DNA of 64,000 nt from Pseudonocardia sp. N23. GTDB lineage: Bacteria; Actinomycetota; Actinomycetes; Mycobacteriales; Pseudonocardiaceae. Position 1 is the first letter of the stretch. Every line of letters begins with the position of its first letter. Below the pieces are notes generated by a model. That model was not told the DNA's origin. It did no database searches and was given only the letters and a program-made list of their open reading frames with translations. Made by a program: the position numbers and the translations under genes. The stretch lies in assembly GCF_002583555.1 (NCBI RefSeq), contig NZ_BEGX01000001.1, positions 62,001-126,000 on the forward strand, read 5' to 3'. This document shows positions 19,010 to 27,127 of this stretch, in pieces.

Positions 19010-19999
19010 TCAGGCCGGGGACCTGAGCGAGGGCTGCGTCGAAGCGGCGTGCCGGGCGCGGTAGCTGCCCGGCGACTCGTCCAGGACGCGGAGGAACGCC
19101 CGGCGCATCGCCTCGGAGGTGCCCCAGCCGCAGAGGCGGGCGATCCGGTCGACGTTGTCGACGGTGTCGGTCAGCATCCGCTGGGCGGTCTCCACCCTGG
19201 CCTGCTCCACGTACTTGCCCGGTGAGGTGCCGGTCTCGGTGTGGAACTGCCGGGCGAAATGCCGCGGGGACATCTTGGCCCGCTCGGCGAGCGCGGGGAC
19301 GGACAGGTCCTCGTCGAGGTGGTCGGCGATCCACGCCCGGATGTCGCCCAGCCGGGTCTGGCGGGTCGACTGGACCGCCAGCTGGGTGCTGACCTGTGCC
19401 TGGTGGCCCGGGCGGCGGACGAAGACCACGAGGAGCCGGGCGACGCGCAGCGCCAGCTCACGGCCGTAGTCCCGCTCGATCAGCGCGAGCGCCAGGTCGA
19501 TCCCCGCGGTAACCCCGGCGGAGGTGAAGATCCCGTCGTCCTCGACGAAGATCGGATAACGCTGCACCTGGACCTTGGGGTAGTCCCGCGCGAACCGGCC
19601 ACAGAACGACCAGTGGGTGGTGGCCCGTCGACCGTCCAGCAGGCCGGCCTCGGCGAGGAGGAGCGAGCCGGTGCAGACCGACGCCAGACACTCCGCGTCC
19701 GGGCCCAGTGTGCGCAGCCGCGAGGCGACCGCGGGGTTCGGGACCTCGGCGCCCGGTCCGCCGGGGACGAGGAGGATGTCCGGCCGGCTGACGTCGTCGA
19801 TGTCCAGATCAGGGGTGACCGTGAGCCCGCCCGCGAGCCGGACCGGGTGCCCGCCGACCGACGCGGTGTGCACGAGGTAGGGCGGTCCCTCCGTGGACGG
19901 GTGGTAGCGGGCGACGCCGGTGAACGCGTCGTACGGGCCGACGAAGTCGAGTGGCTGCGCCCCGTCGAACAGGAAGATCACCACTGTCCGCGAGCGCAT
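19010..19999 (-). CDS. GlxA-family transcriptional regulator (DJ-1 domain plus AraC HTH)
   Basis: The 329-residue protein has an N-terminal DJ-1/PfpI domain (FLFDGAQPLDFVGPYDAFTG, nucleophile elbow ASVCTGSLLLAEAGLL) and a C-terminal AraC helix-turn-helix pair with LAERAKMSPRHFARQF and ARLCGWGTSEAMRRAFLRVL. GlxA-type regulators sense metabolites through the amidotransferase-like domain (family knowledge). The adjacent stand-alone DJ-1 protein shares the same fold and may belong to the same response (inference). Confidence 0.92.
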   Translation of the reverse strand: MRSRTVVIFLFDGAQPLDFVGPYDAFTGVARYHPSTEGPPYLVHTASVGGHPVRLAGGLTVTPDLDIDDVSRPDILLVPGGPGAEVPNPAVASRLRTLGPDAECLASVCTGSLLLAEAGLLDGRRATTHWSFCGRFARDYPKVQVQRYPIFVEDDGIFTSAGVTAGIDLALALIERDYGRELALRVARLLVVFVRRPGHQAQVSTQLAVQSTRQTRLGDIRAWIADHLDEDLSVPALAERAKMSPRHFARQFHTETGTSPGKYVEQARVETAQRMLTDTVDNVDRIARLCGWGTSEAMRRAFLRVLDESPGSYRARHAASTQPSLRSPA

Positions 20000-20106
20000 G
20001 GCAGCAGTCTCCGCTCAGTGGGCGGTGTGGGCAACGACGGGCCGTCGGTCGGTGTCCCGCGACCTCCCCGGGCCCTCCCGGAGGCCGGGGGACGCCGTCG
20101 GCCGTC

Positions 20107-20367
20107 TCAGGCTCGGTCGTGCCACATGTCGACGCTGCACCACCATGTTCCGTCCGCCTGGAGCGTCCAGGCCTCGTGGGTGACACCCTCCGCACGCGTC
20201 CCGTCCCCCGCCGTCGCGACGTACGTGCCGATGAGGTGGGCGCTGTCCGTACCCGCGACGGTCTCGATCAGGCCCAGCTCGAAGCGCAGGCCGTGCTCCT
20301 CGCGCAGCGCCGACAGGAACCCGCAGATGGCCTCCCGTCCCTCGATGGGGTCCCGGTTGGCCGGCAT
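20107..20367 (-). pseudogene. 5'-truncated SnoaL/NTF2-like gene
   Basis: 86 codons match the second half of an NTF2-like domain: PIEGREAICGFL, then a helix and three beta strands ending in WTLQADGTWWCSVDMWHDRA. Family members are usually 120-150 residues, with an N-terminal helix and an LYTEDA-type loop before this point; those are missing. Upstream sequence turns directly into transposase-derived DNA, so the 5' end was probably lost to the insertion or a later deletion. The ATG at 20367 may be only an internal methionine. Confidence 0.6.
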
Positions 20368-20432
20368 CGCGACCGGGGTCCATACCGTGGTCGGTGTTTC
20401 CGGCGTTGTTGATCAGTAGGTCTCGGCTCCCG

Positions 20433-20837
20433 GTACAGACACTTGAGCGCGGCCCAGTCGGTCATCTCGCGCACCACCTGGTCGGTGATCCGCGAGATCG
20501 TCTCCTTCGACACCGACGCCCCGCAAATGTCGGCGAAATGCGCCTAGATCTCCCCGGCGGTCATCCCCTTCGCATACAACGACAGCACGATCTCGTCCAC
20601 GCCCGACAGGCGCCGCTGCCGCTGGCGCACGATCTGCGGTTCGAACGTGCTCTCCCGGTCCCGCGGCACCTCGACCGAGACCTCACCGACGGCGTCCGGG
20701 ATCACCGTCTCCGCCCGGGTGCCGTTCCGCACATTCGACGATTCCCGGCCCGGATCGGCCTGGTTCTTGACGCGCCCGAGGTGCTCGGTCATCTCCTCGT
20801 GCAGCGCGGTTTCCAACACGTTCTTAGTGAACAGTTA
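20433..20837 (-). mobile_element. IS256-family (mutator-type) transposase relic
   Basis: Read leftward, the frame contains LETALHEEMTEHLG, then RNGTRAETVIPDAVGEVSVE, VPRDRESTFEPQIVRQRQRR, LSGVDEIVLSLYAKGM and, after an in-frame TAG at 20544-20546, SKETISRITDQVV: the N-terminal third of an IS256-type transposase. It then jumps at DW to AALKCLY, which belongs near the C terminus in intact enzymes, so the DDE catalytic core has been deleted. The first codons are preceded by TAA. Terminal inverted repeats were not found. Confidence 0.82.
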
Positions 20838-21225
20838 CAACAGCCTGTCCGGGCCGGTCAGCGCCAGCCCCGGGCCTTGGCCTCGGCCACCATCGCCGCC
20901 GCGGCGGCGATGGTGCGGCGACCGCTGCGCCGGCTCCTGGTCACGCTTGCGTGGACTCACCAGCTCCGATGTCATCACTCACAGTGCCCATCCTGCCGGA
21001 CCTCCTCGACGCCCGCAGCACGGCGGCCGGCTGGGCATCAGCAGCAACCTGGCCCGTCCGGGTGTGTCCCCGACGAACCTGCTGGCGGCGCAGCCGGGGA
21101 TGGGCCGGCAGGGCGACACGACGTCGGCCGGCTCGGCGATGTCGCGCGGGCGGCGGCCTGCGCGGCGCGTTCGGTGAAGGGGTACTGCGCCGCGGTGCTC
21201 GCCGCGCCGACCGCGGTGTGCGGGC
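20838..21225. other. gene-free stretch beside the IS256 relic
   Basis: No intact coding sequence is supported. Short protein-like pieces occur in alternate frames but match nothing I recognise. It contains the long palindrome at 20888-20915 and is probably decayed sequence left between the IS relic and the LysE gene. Confidence 0.4.
20888..20915. repeat. 28-bp perfect palindrome
   Basis: CACCATCGCCGCCG (20888-20901) is followed immediately by its exact reverse complement, with no spacer. It lies in the gene-free stretch beside the IS256 relic. The absence of a loop makes a terminator unlikely. A protein-binding site or a junction left by rearrangement are alternatives. Confidence 0.6.
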
Positions 21226-21858
21226 TCAGACGCGCTGCAGGACCTGCTCCACGACCAGCACCACGCCGAGCCCGGCCATCACCACGCCCGAGACCCGGGT
21301 GACGATCCGCGCTGCGGCGGGGCGGGCGCGCAGGACGGCCCGCGCCCCGGTCCCGACGCCCGTGTAGACCAGCGCGCAGTTGGCGACGTGGACGACGCCG
21401 AGGAACAGGATCTGCGCGCCGACGGGCCAGGACCCGGCCGGGTCGGTGAACTGGGGGAGCAGGGCGAGGACGAGCAGCAGGACCTTCGGGTTCAGGCCAC
21501 TGACACTCAGACCCGTTCCCGCCTGGCGCAGCCACGACCCCGGCACCGGCTCACCCTCGGGGGTCGCGAGCTGCGCGGCCGATGAGTGCACGAGCGTGAC
21601 CGCGCCCAGCCAGACGAGGTAGACCGCACCCGCGACGGTCATGGCAGCCATGACGGCCGGGGTCCGGGAGAGCAGCGCGGCGACGCCCGCGGCGACCGCG
21701 CAGGTGGCCAGCACGTGCCCGGCCAGCAGGCCGCCGATCGCCGGGAAGACGCTGCGGTGCCGCAGGCCCGCGGCGATCACGTATGCCCAGTCCGCCCCGG
21801 GGACCAGCACGAACAGCAACGAGACCGCCCAGAACGCGACGACGGTGCCGACGGCCAT
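21226..21858 (-). CDS. LysE/RhtB-family amino-acid exporter
   Basis: This 210-residue inner-membrane protein has about six hydrophobic helices. It opens with FWAVSLLFVLVPGADWAYVI, matching the conserved P-G-P-D/N loop of LysE, and has SGLNPKVLLLVLALLPQF, the typical N-P-K motif after TM4. The ATG at 21858 follows GGAGGAG. The family exports amino acids or related metabolites. An Lrp/AsnC regulator is divergent across a 111-bp gap, the classic arrangement for lysE/argO-like exporters induced by their substrate. Confidence 0.92.
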   Translation of the reverse strand: MAVGTVVAFWAVSLLFVLVPGADWAYVIAAGLRHRSVFPAIGGLLAGHVLATCAVAAGVAALLSRTPAVMAAMTVAGAVYLVWLGAVTLVHSSAAQLATPEGEPVPGSWLRQAGTGLSVSGLNPKVLLLVLALLPQFTDPAGSWPVGAQILFLGVVHVANCALVYTGVGTGARAVLRARPAAARIVTRVSGVVMAGLGVVLVVEQVLQRV

Positions 21859-21969
21859 CTCTCCTCCTCGCCAGGTCGTGATGCTCGCGAGGAACGTTAG
21901 GGCGGAAGCCACGGAAGGTGTTCCCGAATCCTGCCCGGTGCAGCCCTGTTCTGGGGAAGAATCTGTCGC

Positions 21970-22422
21970 GTGGACGCCGTGGACCGAAAGATTCTTGCCG
22001 AGCTGCAGAACGACGGACGGCTGACGGTCACCGAGCTGGCCGAGCGGGTCCGGCTCAGCGTCTCGCCCTGCCATCGCCGGCTGCGCGCCCTGGAGGCGTC
22101 CGGGGCGATCAGTGGGTACCGGGCCCAGCTCGACGCGCCGTCGCTGGGGCTGGGCTTCGACGCCGTCGTCTTCGTGACCCTGCGTGGCTCCGACCGGGAC
22201 ACGGTCCGGGGGTTCGAGGACGCCGTCGTGGAGGTCCCCAACGTCATCCAGGCGCAGCGGCTCTTCGGTGACCCCGACTACGTGATGCGCGTGGTGGCGC
22301 GCGACCTCCCCGCATTTCAGGAGCTCTACGACGAGCAGCTCTCGGCCCTGCCCGGAGTGCTGCGTCTCGCCTCCACCCTCGTCATGAAGAGTGTCGTGGA
22401 GAACCGGCCGTTGCCCCTGTGA
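21970..22422 (+). CDS. Lrp/AsnC-family transcriptional regulator
   Basis: This 150-residue regulator has an N-terminal helix-turn-helix (DRKILAELQNDGRLTVTELA, VRLSVSPCHRRLRALEASGA) and a C-terminal RAM/ACT-like ligand domain (VIQAQRLFGDPDYVMRVVAR). The start is GTG. Given the divergent LysE gene it probably activates that exporter in response to an amino acid (inference from the well-known LysG- and Lrp-type arrangement). Confidence 0.92.
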   Translation: MDAVDRKILAELQNDGRLTVTELAERVRLSVSPCHRRLRALEASGAISGYRAQLDAPSLGLGFDAVVFVTLRGSDRDTVRGFEDAVVEVPNVIQAQRLFGDPDYVMRVVARDLPAFQELYDEQLSALPGVLRLASTLVMKSVVENRPLPL

Positions 22423-22534
22423 GGGCCTACCGCCACCACACGCACGCGAGGACGTCGCGGTCGATGCTCGCCCGCGCCGCTGACCGTCGTCCGGGAGCAG
22501 GCGGTACGCCGGCCGGGCCTCCGGGTGCGGCGGA

Positions 22535-23260
22535 TCAGTCCTCGGTGCGGGTGCGCAGGTGGGCGGCGACGGTGCGGGCCCTCGTCGCCGACTGCTCGTG
22601 GTCGGCCCGGTCGGCCGCGTCCGTCACGGTCGAGAGATGCTCCTCGAGCAGCGCCTCGCGTTCGACGAGGCGAAGGAGCTGCGCGGGCGGGGACGACCCG
22701 TCGTGCAGGGCGGCGAGCCGTCGGCGGACCGCCGCGAGGTGCAGGAGCTCGTGGTGCGGGTCCATCCGTCCGAGGGCGTCGGAGACCGGGTGGTCGCCGG
22801 ACCCGGGGTCGTCGTCCTCCCGGTGGCGGACGACCCAGCCGTCGAGCTCGGCGACCGCCGCCTCGACGGGTGCGGGTGGGTCGTCGGGGTCGTCCGGGGC
22901 GTGGGGGACGGCGGCCTGCTCCATCGCGGCGTCCCACCGCACCACGAGGGGCTCCCAGTGGGCCCGGACCCCGTCGGGGTCCTCGCCGGTCGCCTCGGCG
23001 ACGTCCGGCCAAGGGGTCCCGTCGGCACGTTCGACGACGACCGCCGCGGCGAGCGCGCGGCCGGCGAGCGCGTGGAGCCGACGGGCGTCGGCCACGAGCG
23101 TGCCGGCGTAGGAGGTGCGGACGGACCCGGTCGGGAGCAGCGAGCGGGCGACGTCGGAGACCTCACGCGCCGCGGCCGCGAACGCGAGCTCGGCGGCGGC
23201 ACGTGCGGTGAGCGGCGCGCCGTCGACGGGTTCGGGCCAGACATCGCTCGCCTCGGTCAT
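22535..23260 (-). CDS. hypothetical protein, alpha-helical and acidic
   Basis: This 241-residue soluble protein is rich in Ala, Asp and Arg with no signal peptide or membrane segment. The N-terminal part has LHALAGRALAAAVVVERADG followed by TPWPDVAEATGEDPDGVRAH, which looks like a small helix-turn-helix of the kind that asks whether a sequence is worth binding, and a W-containing repeat (WEPLVVRWDAAM). The second half is helical with regularly spaced leucines. I do not recognise the family. It overlaps nothing and stands 50 bp upstream of the acyl-CoA synthetase gene's stop. Confidence 0.75.
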   Translation of the reverse strand: MTEASDVWPEPVDGAPLTARAAAELAFAAAAREVSDVARSLLPTGSVRTSYAGTLVADARRLHALAGRALAAAVVVERADGTPWPDVAEATGEDPDGVRAHWEPLVVRWDAAMEQAAVPHAPDDPDDPPAPVEAAVAELDGWVVRHREDDDPGSGDHPVSDALGRMDPHHELLHLAAVRRRLAALHDGSSPPAQLLRLVEREALLEEHLSTVTDAADRADHEQSATRARTVAAHLRTRTED

Positions 23261-23310
23261 GTGTCGACGCTAGTCGCCCGGGGCGTCGGCCCGGCGCGGA
23301 GCGTGGCCGG

Positions 23311-24936
23311 TCACTCCGCCGCCGGCACGACGACGCGGTCGGCTGCGGAGGTGCGGGTGGGGGCGTCGGCGGGGTCGCCGGTGCCCTCGACGGCGGCGCG
23401 GGCACGCTCGGTGAGCTCGACCTTCGCGATCTTGTTCGTCGCGGTGCGGGGCAGGTCGGGGACCAGCGCCAGGTACGACGGGACCATGTAGCGGGGGAGG
23501 ACGGCGTGGGCGTGGGCCTCGACGTCGGCGGTCGTCAGCGCGGCACCGGCTCCGGGCACCACGAAGGCGAAGATCTCCTCCTCGGAGATGTGCGCCGGGA
23601 CCGACACGGCGGCGACCTCGGCGATGTCGGGGTGACCGGCCAGCAGGTCCTCGACGACCGTCGCAGGGATGTTCTCGCCGCGGCGGCGGATGACGTCCTT
23701 GCGCCGGCCCCGGTAGTGGAGCCAGCCGTCGGGGCCGATGTCACCGAGGTCGCCGGTGTGGAACCACAGGTTGCGCCAGGCGTCGACGGTCTCCTGCGGC
23801 TTGCCGAGGTAGCCCTGGAACGTGGTGTAGGGGTCGCGGGGACGCAGGATGATCTCGCCGGTCTGCCCGGCGGGCAGGGGCCGGTCGTCGTCGCCGACGA
23901 TCCGCACCTCCGTCCAGGGGAGGACGGGGCCGGTGGCGCCGGGGCGGCCGTAGCCCTCGCCGGGCCGGGTCATCGACGACGGGAGCCACTCGGTCTGGGC
24001 GTAGCAGGTGGCGAAGTCGAGGCCGAACCGCTCGGAGAGCTCGACGGCGTCGGGCGGCAGCGGCGCGACGAACATGGTGCGCACGCGGTGCGCGCGCTCG
24101 GCGGGCCGCGGCGGCCGGGACTGCAGGATGCGGACCATGCTGCCCATCGCGTTGACCTCGGTGGCGCCGAGGTCGGCGACGTCGTCCCAGAACGTCGTCG
24201 CGGAGAAGTGCGGGCCGAGGGCGAGCGACGCCCCGCTGACCAGCGCCCCGGACAGCGAGTAGGCCGTCGCGTTGATGTGGAAGAGCGGCAGGCACGTGTA
24301 GAGACGGTCGGCGGGGCCGAGGCCGAGGCGGTCGGTGAAGACGGCGCCGCAGGTGATCACCTGGGCGTGCGTCACGGCGGTGGCCTTGGGCATCCCGGTG
24401 CTGCCGGAGGTGTAGAGCACGACGAACGTGTCGGAGAACGACGCCGCGCCGGGGTCGAGCGGCCCGGGTCCGGCGGAGCCGAGTTCGCCGAGGTCGTCGG
24501 CGCCCGGGGGCAGCACGATCGCGGGTGGGCCGTCGGGCCCCGCGGCGGTGGCGAAGGCGGCCGCGCGCTCCTGGTCGACCACGCCGAGGACGCACTCGGA
24601 GTCGGCGACGAAGTAGCGCAGCACCTCGCCCGAGGCGTCGGGGTTCAGCGCGACCGGCACGGCCCGGAGATGGGCGAGGGCCAGCAGGAGCCAGACGTGC
24701 CGCGGCGACGTCGGCATCATGACGGCGACGCGCGAGCCCTGCCCGATGCCGCGGTCGGTGAACGCGGCGGCGAGGGTGGCGACGATCCGGTGCGCGTCGG
24801 TGTGGGACCAGGTCCGTTCCCGGGTGACGACGAACGGTCGGTCCGGGTCGAGCGCCGCGGACCGCGCGAGCATCCGCGGCACGGTGCGTTCGACGAGCGG
24901 GACACCGGCCGGGTCGGGGGCCTGCGCGGCGGTCAC
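23311..24936 (-). CDS. AMP-dependent acyl-CoA synthetase (CaiC/FadD-like)
   Basis: This 541-residue ANL-superfamily ligase activates a carboxylic acid as acyl-AMP and then acyl-CoA. The P-loop is VLYTSGSTGMPKATAVTH near residues 172-189, A5 is CYAQTEWLP, the A7 aspartate lies in LWFHTGDLG, the hinge region is YRGRRKDVIRRRGENI, and the catalytic lysine is in TNKIAKVEL. It is divergent from the E1 alpha/beta operon across an operator-like region (24961-25009). The acid is unknown. Confidence 0.93.
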   Translation of the reverse strand: MTAAQAPDPAGVPLVERTVPRMLARSAALDPDRPFVVTRERTWSHTDAHRIVATLAAAFTDRGIGQGSRVAVMMPTSPRHVWLLLALAHLRAVPVALNPDASGEVLRYFVADSECVLGVVDQERAAAFATAAGPDGPPAIVLPPGADDLGELGSAGPGPLDPGAASFSDTFVVLYTSGSTGMPKATAVTHAQVITCGAVFTDRLGLGPADRLYTCLPLFHINATAYSLSGALVSGASLALGPHFSATTFWDDVADLGATEVNAMGSMVRILQSRPPRPAERAHRVRTMFVAPLPPDAVELSERFGLDFATCYAQTEWLPSSMTRPGEGYGRPGATGPVLPWTEVRIVGDDDRPLPAGQTGEIILRPRDPYTTFQGYLGKPQETVDAWRNLWFHTGDLGDIGPDGWLHYRGRRKDVIRRRGENIPATVVEDLLAGHPDIAEVAAVSVPAHISEEEIFAFVVPGAGAALTTADVEAHAHAVLPRYMVPSYLALVPDLPRTATNKIAKVELTERARAAVEGTGDPADAPTRTSAADRVVVPAAE

Positions 24937-24960
24937 GGGCTGGCTCCTGTCGCCGTTGCC

Positions 24961-25009
24961 GTCGGAAGTCGGTTCACGCTAGCGTACTTCCGACCGACTG
25001 GTCGGTCGG
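24961..25009. promoter_or_regulatory. two overlapping inverted repeats in a divergent promoter
   Basis: GTCGGAAGT (24961-24969) has its exact inverse ACTTCCGAC at 24986-24994. Overlapping it, CCGACCGAC (24990-24998) and GTCGGTCGG (25001-25009) form a palindrome with a 2-bp centre, the usual look of TetR-family operators in actinomycetes. They sit between the start of the acyl-CoA synthetase gene and that of the E1 alpha gene, so both may be controlled together. No TetR gene is adjacent. Confidence 0.65.
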
Positions 25010-25096
25010 GCTCGCGCGACGGTGCGAGGACCGCCGTCCACGACCCCGGTCCGCAGCCCTTGTCCGCCCACCGAGGACCGCAGCGAGAGAGCGACG

Positions 25097-26026
25097 ATGC
25101 CCGACGACGACCGGACCCCACCGCCCGCGGACCTCTACCGGCAGCTCCTGCTGTGCCGGCGCTTCGAGGAGGTCGTGGCCGAGCAGTACCGGGAGGGGCG
25201 CGTCCCCGGCCCGCTGCACCTCGCGCTCGGCCAGGAGGCCACCGCCGTCGGGGTCTGCGCCGCGCTGCGCCGCACCGACGTCATCACCTCGACCCACCGC
25301 GGGCACCACCACTGCCTCGCCAAGGGTGCCGACGTCGACCGCATGATGGCCGAGCTGCTGGGCCGGCGGACCGGTTACTCGGGCGGTCGCAACGGGTCGA
25401 TGCACATCGCCGATCCGGACGTCGGTCTGCTGGGCACCAACGGCATCGTCGGGGGCGGGCTGCCGATCGCCACGGGCGCCGCGTTCGGGCTGCAGGTGCA
25501 GGGCCGCGACGACGTCGCCGTCTGCTTCTTCGGCGAGGGCGCCACCGCCACCGGCAATTTCGGCGAGGCCCTCAACATCGCGGCGCTGTGGGCGCTGCCC
25601 ATCGTGTTCGTGTGCGAGAACAACCGGTTCGCCGAGCTCACCCCCTCGTCCACGCACGTCGCTGGGGAGGTGTGGCAGCGCGCCGAGGCCTACGGCTTCC
25701 CCGGGGTGCGGGTCGACGGGAGCGACGTGCACGCCGTCGCCGACGCGACCCACGACGCGGTGGCGCGGGCCCGGGCGGGCGACGGGCCGACGCTCGTCGA
25801 GGTCATGACCTACCGGTTGTCCGGCCACTACGTCGGCGACCCCGCGACGTACCGCGACGAGGCCGAGGCGCAGGCCTGGCGTGACCGCGACGCCGTCGCC
25901 CGTGCTCGCGCCGCCCTCACCGGGACCGAGGCCGCCGCGGTCGACGACGAGATCGAGGAGCTGCTCGCCACCGCCGTCGACCGCGCCCTCGCCGCCCCGA
26001 CCGCAGACCCCGAGGAGCTCGGATGA
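25097..26026 (+). CDS. thiamine-diphosphate dehydrogenase E1 alpha subunit
   Basis: This 309-residue protein is the alpha chain of a heterotetrameric 2-oxoacid or acetoin dehydrogenase E1. The ThDP-binding motif starts with FFGEGATATGNFGEALNIAA and ends in FVCENNRFAE; THRGHHHCLAKGADVDRMM is the conserved histidine-rich loop. The ATG at 25097 gives family length. The E1 beta gene overlaps its stop by 4 nt. No E2 or E3 gene is nearby, so the complex must borrow them or use them from elsewhere. Acetoin, pyruvate and branched-chain 2-oxoacids are all possible substrates. Confidence 0.92.
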   Translation: MPDDDRTPPPADLYRQLLLCRRFEEVVAEQYREGRVPGPLHLALGQEATAVGVCAALRRTDVITSTHRGHHHCLAKGADVDRMMAELLGRRTGYSGGRNGSMHIADPDVGLLGTNGIVGGGLPIATGAAFGLQVQGRDDVAVCFFGEGATATGNFGEALNIAALWALPIVFVCENNRFAELTPSSTHVAGEVWQRAEAYGFPGVRVDGSDVHAVADATHDAVARARAGDGPTLVEVMTYRLSGHYVGDPATYRDEAEAQAWRDRDAVARARAALTGTEAAAVDDEIEELLATAVDRALAAPTADPEELG

Positions 26027-27018
26027 CGACCACGGTGGACGGTGTCCGCTCCCTGAAGTACTGGCAGGGCGTCAACCAGGCGCTGCACCAGGAGATGGAT
26101 CGGGACGAGCGGGTCGTGCTCGTCGGCGAGGACGTGGGCGGACCGGGCGGGCCCTACGGCGTGACCCGCAACCTGCGTGCGACGTTCGGGCCGAACAGGG
26201 TGCGCGACACCCCGATCAGCGAGTCCACCATCGCCGGGCTCGGGATCGGCGCGGCCGCGGTCGGGCTGCGGCCGGTCGTCGAGCTGATGTTCTTCGACTT
26301 CTGCATGCTGGCGATGGACCAGATCGTCAACCAGGCTGCGAAGTACCGGTACTTCACCGGCCGTTCGCTGCCGCTGACGATCCGCACGATGAGCGGCTCC
26401 GGCGGCTCCTACGGGGCGCAGCACTGCCAGAGCTTCGAGGCCTGGTTCGCCGCGGTCCCCGGGCTGACCGTCGTGATGCCGTCGAACGCGCGCGACGCCA
26501 AGGGGCTGCTCAAGAGCGCGATCCGCAGCGACGACCCCACGCTCGTGATCGAGACGTTCGGCCTGCTCACCGCGCGCCGCGACACCCCCGTCGACGAGGA
26601 CTTCCTCGTCCCGCTCGGCGTCGCCGAGACGCGCCGCAGCGGTGACGACGTCACGGTCGTCGCCACCGGCCGGATGGTCGACCGATCGCTCGAGGCCGCC
26701 GAGCGGGCCGCTGCCGGCGGCGTCTCCGTCGAGGTGATCGACCCGCGGACGATCGCGCCGCTCGACCGGACCGCGATCGTGGAGTCGGTGTCGCGTACCG
26801 GCAGGCTCGTCGTCGTCCAGGAGGCGTCGGCGCCGTTCAGCCTCGCCGCCGAGGTGTGCGCGCTGGCTGCCGAGGAGTGCTTCGACCGGCTCCGCGCCGC
26901 TCCGGTCCGGCTGTGCGCCGACTTCGTCAACGTCCCGACGCCGCAGGACCTGATCGAGGCCCGGGTGCCCGGGGTGGACGACATCCTCGCGGCCGTCACG
27001 CGGGTGACGGGCCGGTGA
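26023..27018 (+). CDS. thiamine-diphosphate dehydrogenase E1 beta subunit
   Basis: The 331-residue beta chain starts with an ATGA overlap. Conserved stretches are ERVVLVGEDVGGPGGPYGVT, RVRDTPISESTIAGLGIGAA, MSGSGGSYGAQHCQSFEAWF and a C-terminal transketolase-C domain beginning VEVIDPRTIAPLDRTAIVES. The catalytic glutamate is in VGEDVGG. It forms the E1 tetramer with the preceding gene, which decarboxylates a 2-oxoacid or acetoin. Confidence 0.93.
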   Translation: MTTTVDGVRSLKYWQGVNQALHQEMDRDERVVLVGEDVGGPGGPYGVTRNLRATFGPNRVRDTPISESTIAGLGIGAAAVGLRPVVELMFFDFCMLAMDQIVNQAAKYRYFTGRSLPLTIRTMSGSGGSYGAQHCQSFEAWFAAVPGLTVVMPSNARDAKGLLKSAIRSDDPTLVIETFGLLTARRDTPVDEDFLVPLGVAETRRSGDDVTVVATGRMVDRSLEAAERAAAGGVSVEVIDPRTIAPLDRTAIVESVSRTGRLVVVQEASAPFSLAAEVCALAAEECFDRLRAAPVRLCADFVNVPTPQDLIEARVPGVDDILAAVTRVTGR

Positions 27019-27127
27019 CCGACCGGGAGCTGACCGGGCGGACCGCGGTCGTCGACACCGTCCATCCGTGGGACGTCACCGACGGCAGCCGGACCCGCCC
27101 GATGGCCGTCAACGCCGACGACGCCAC

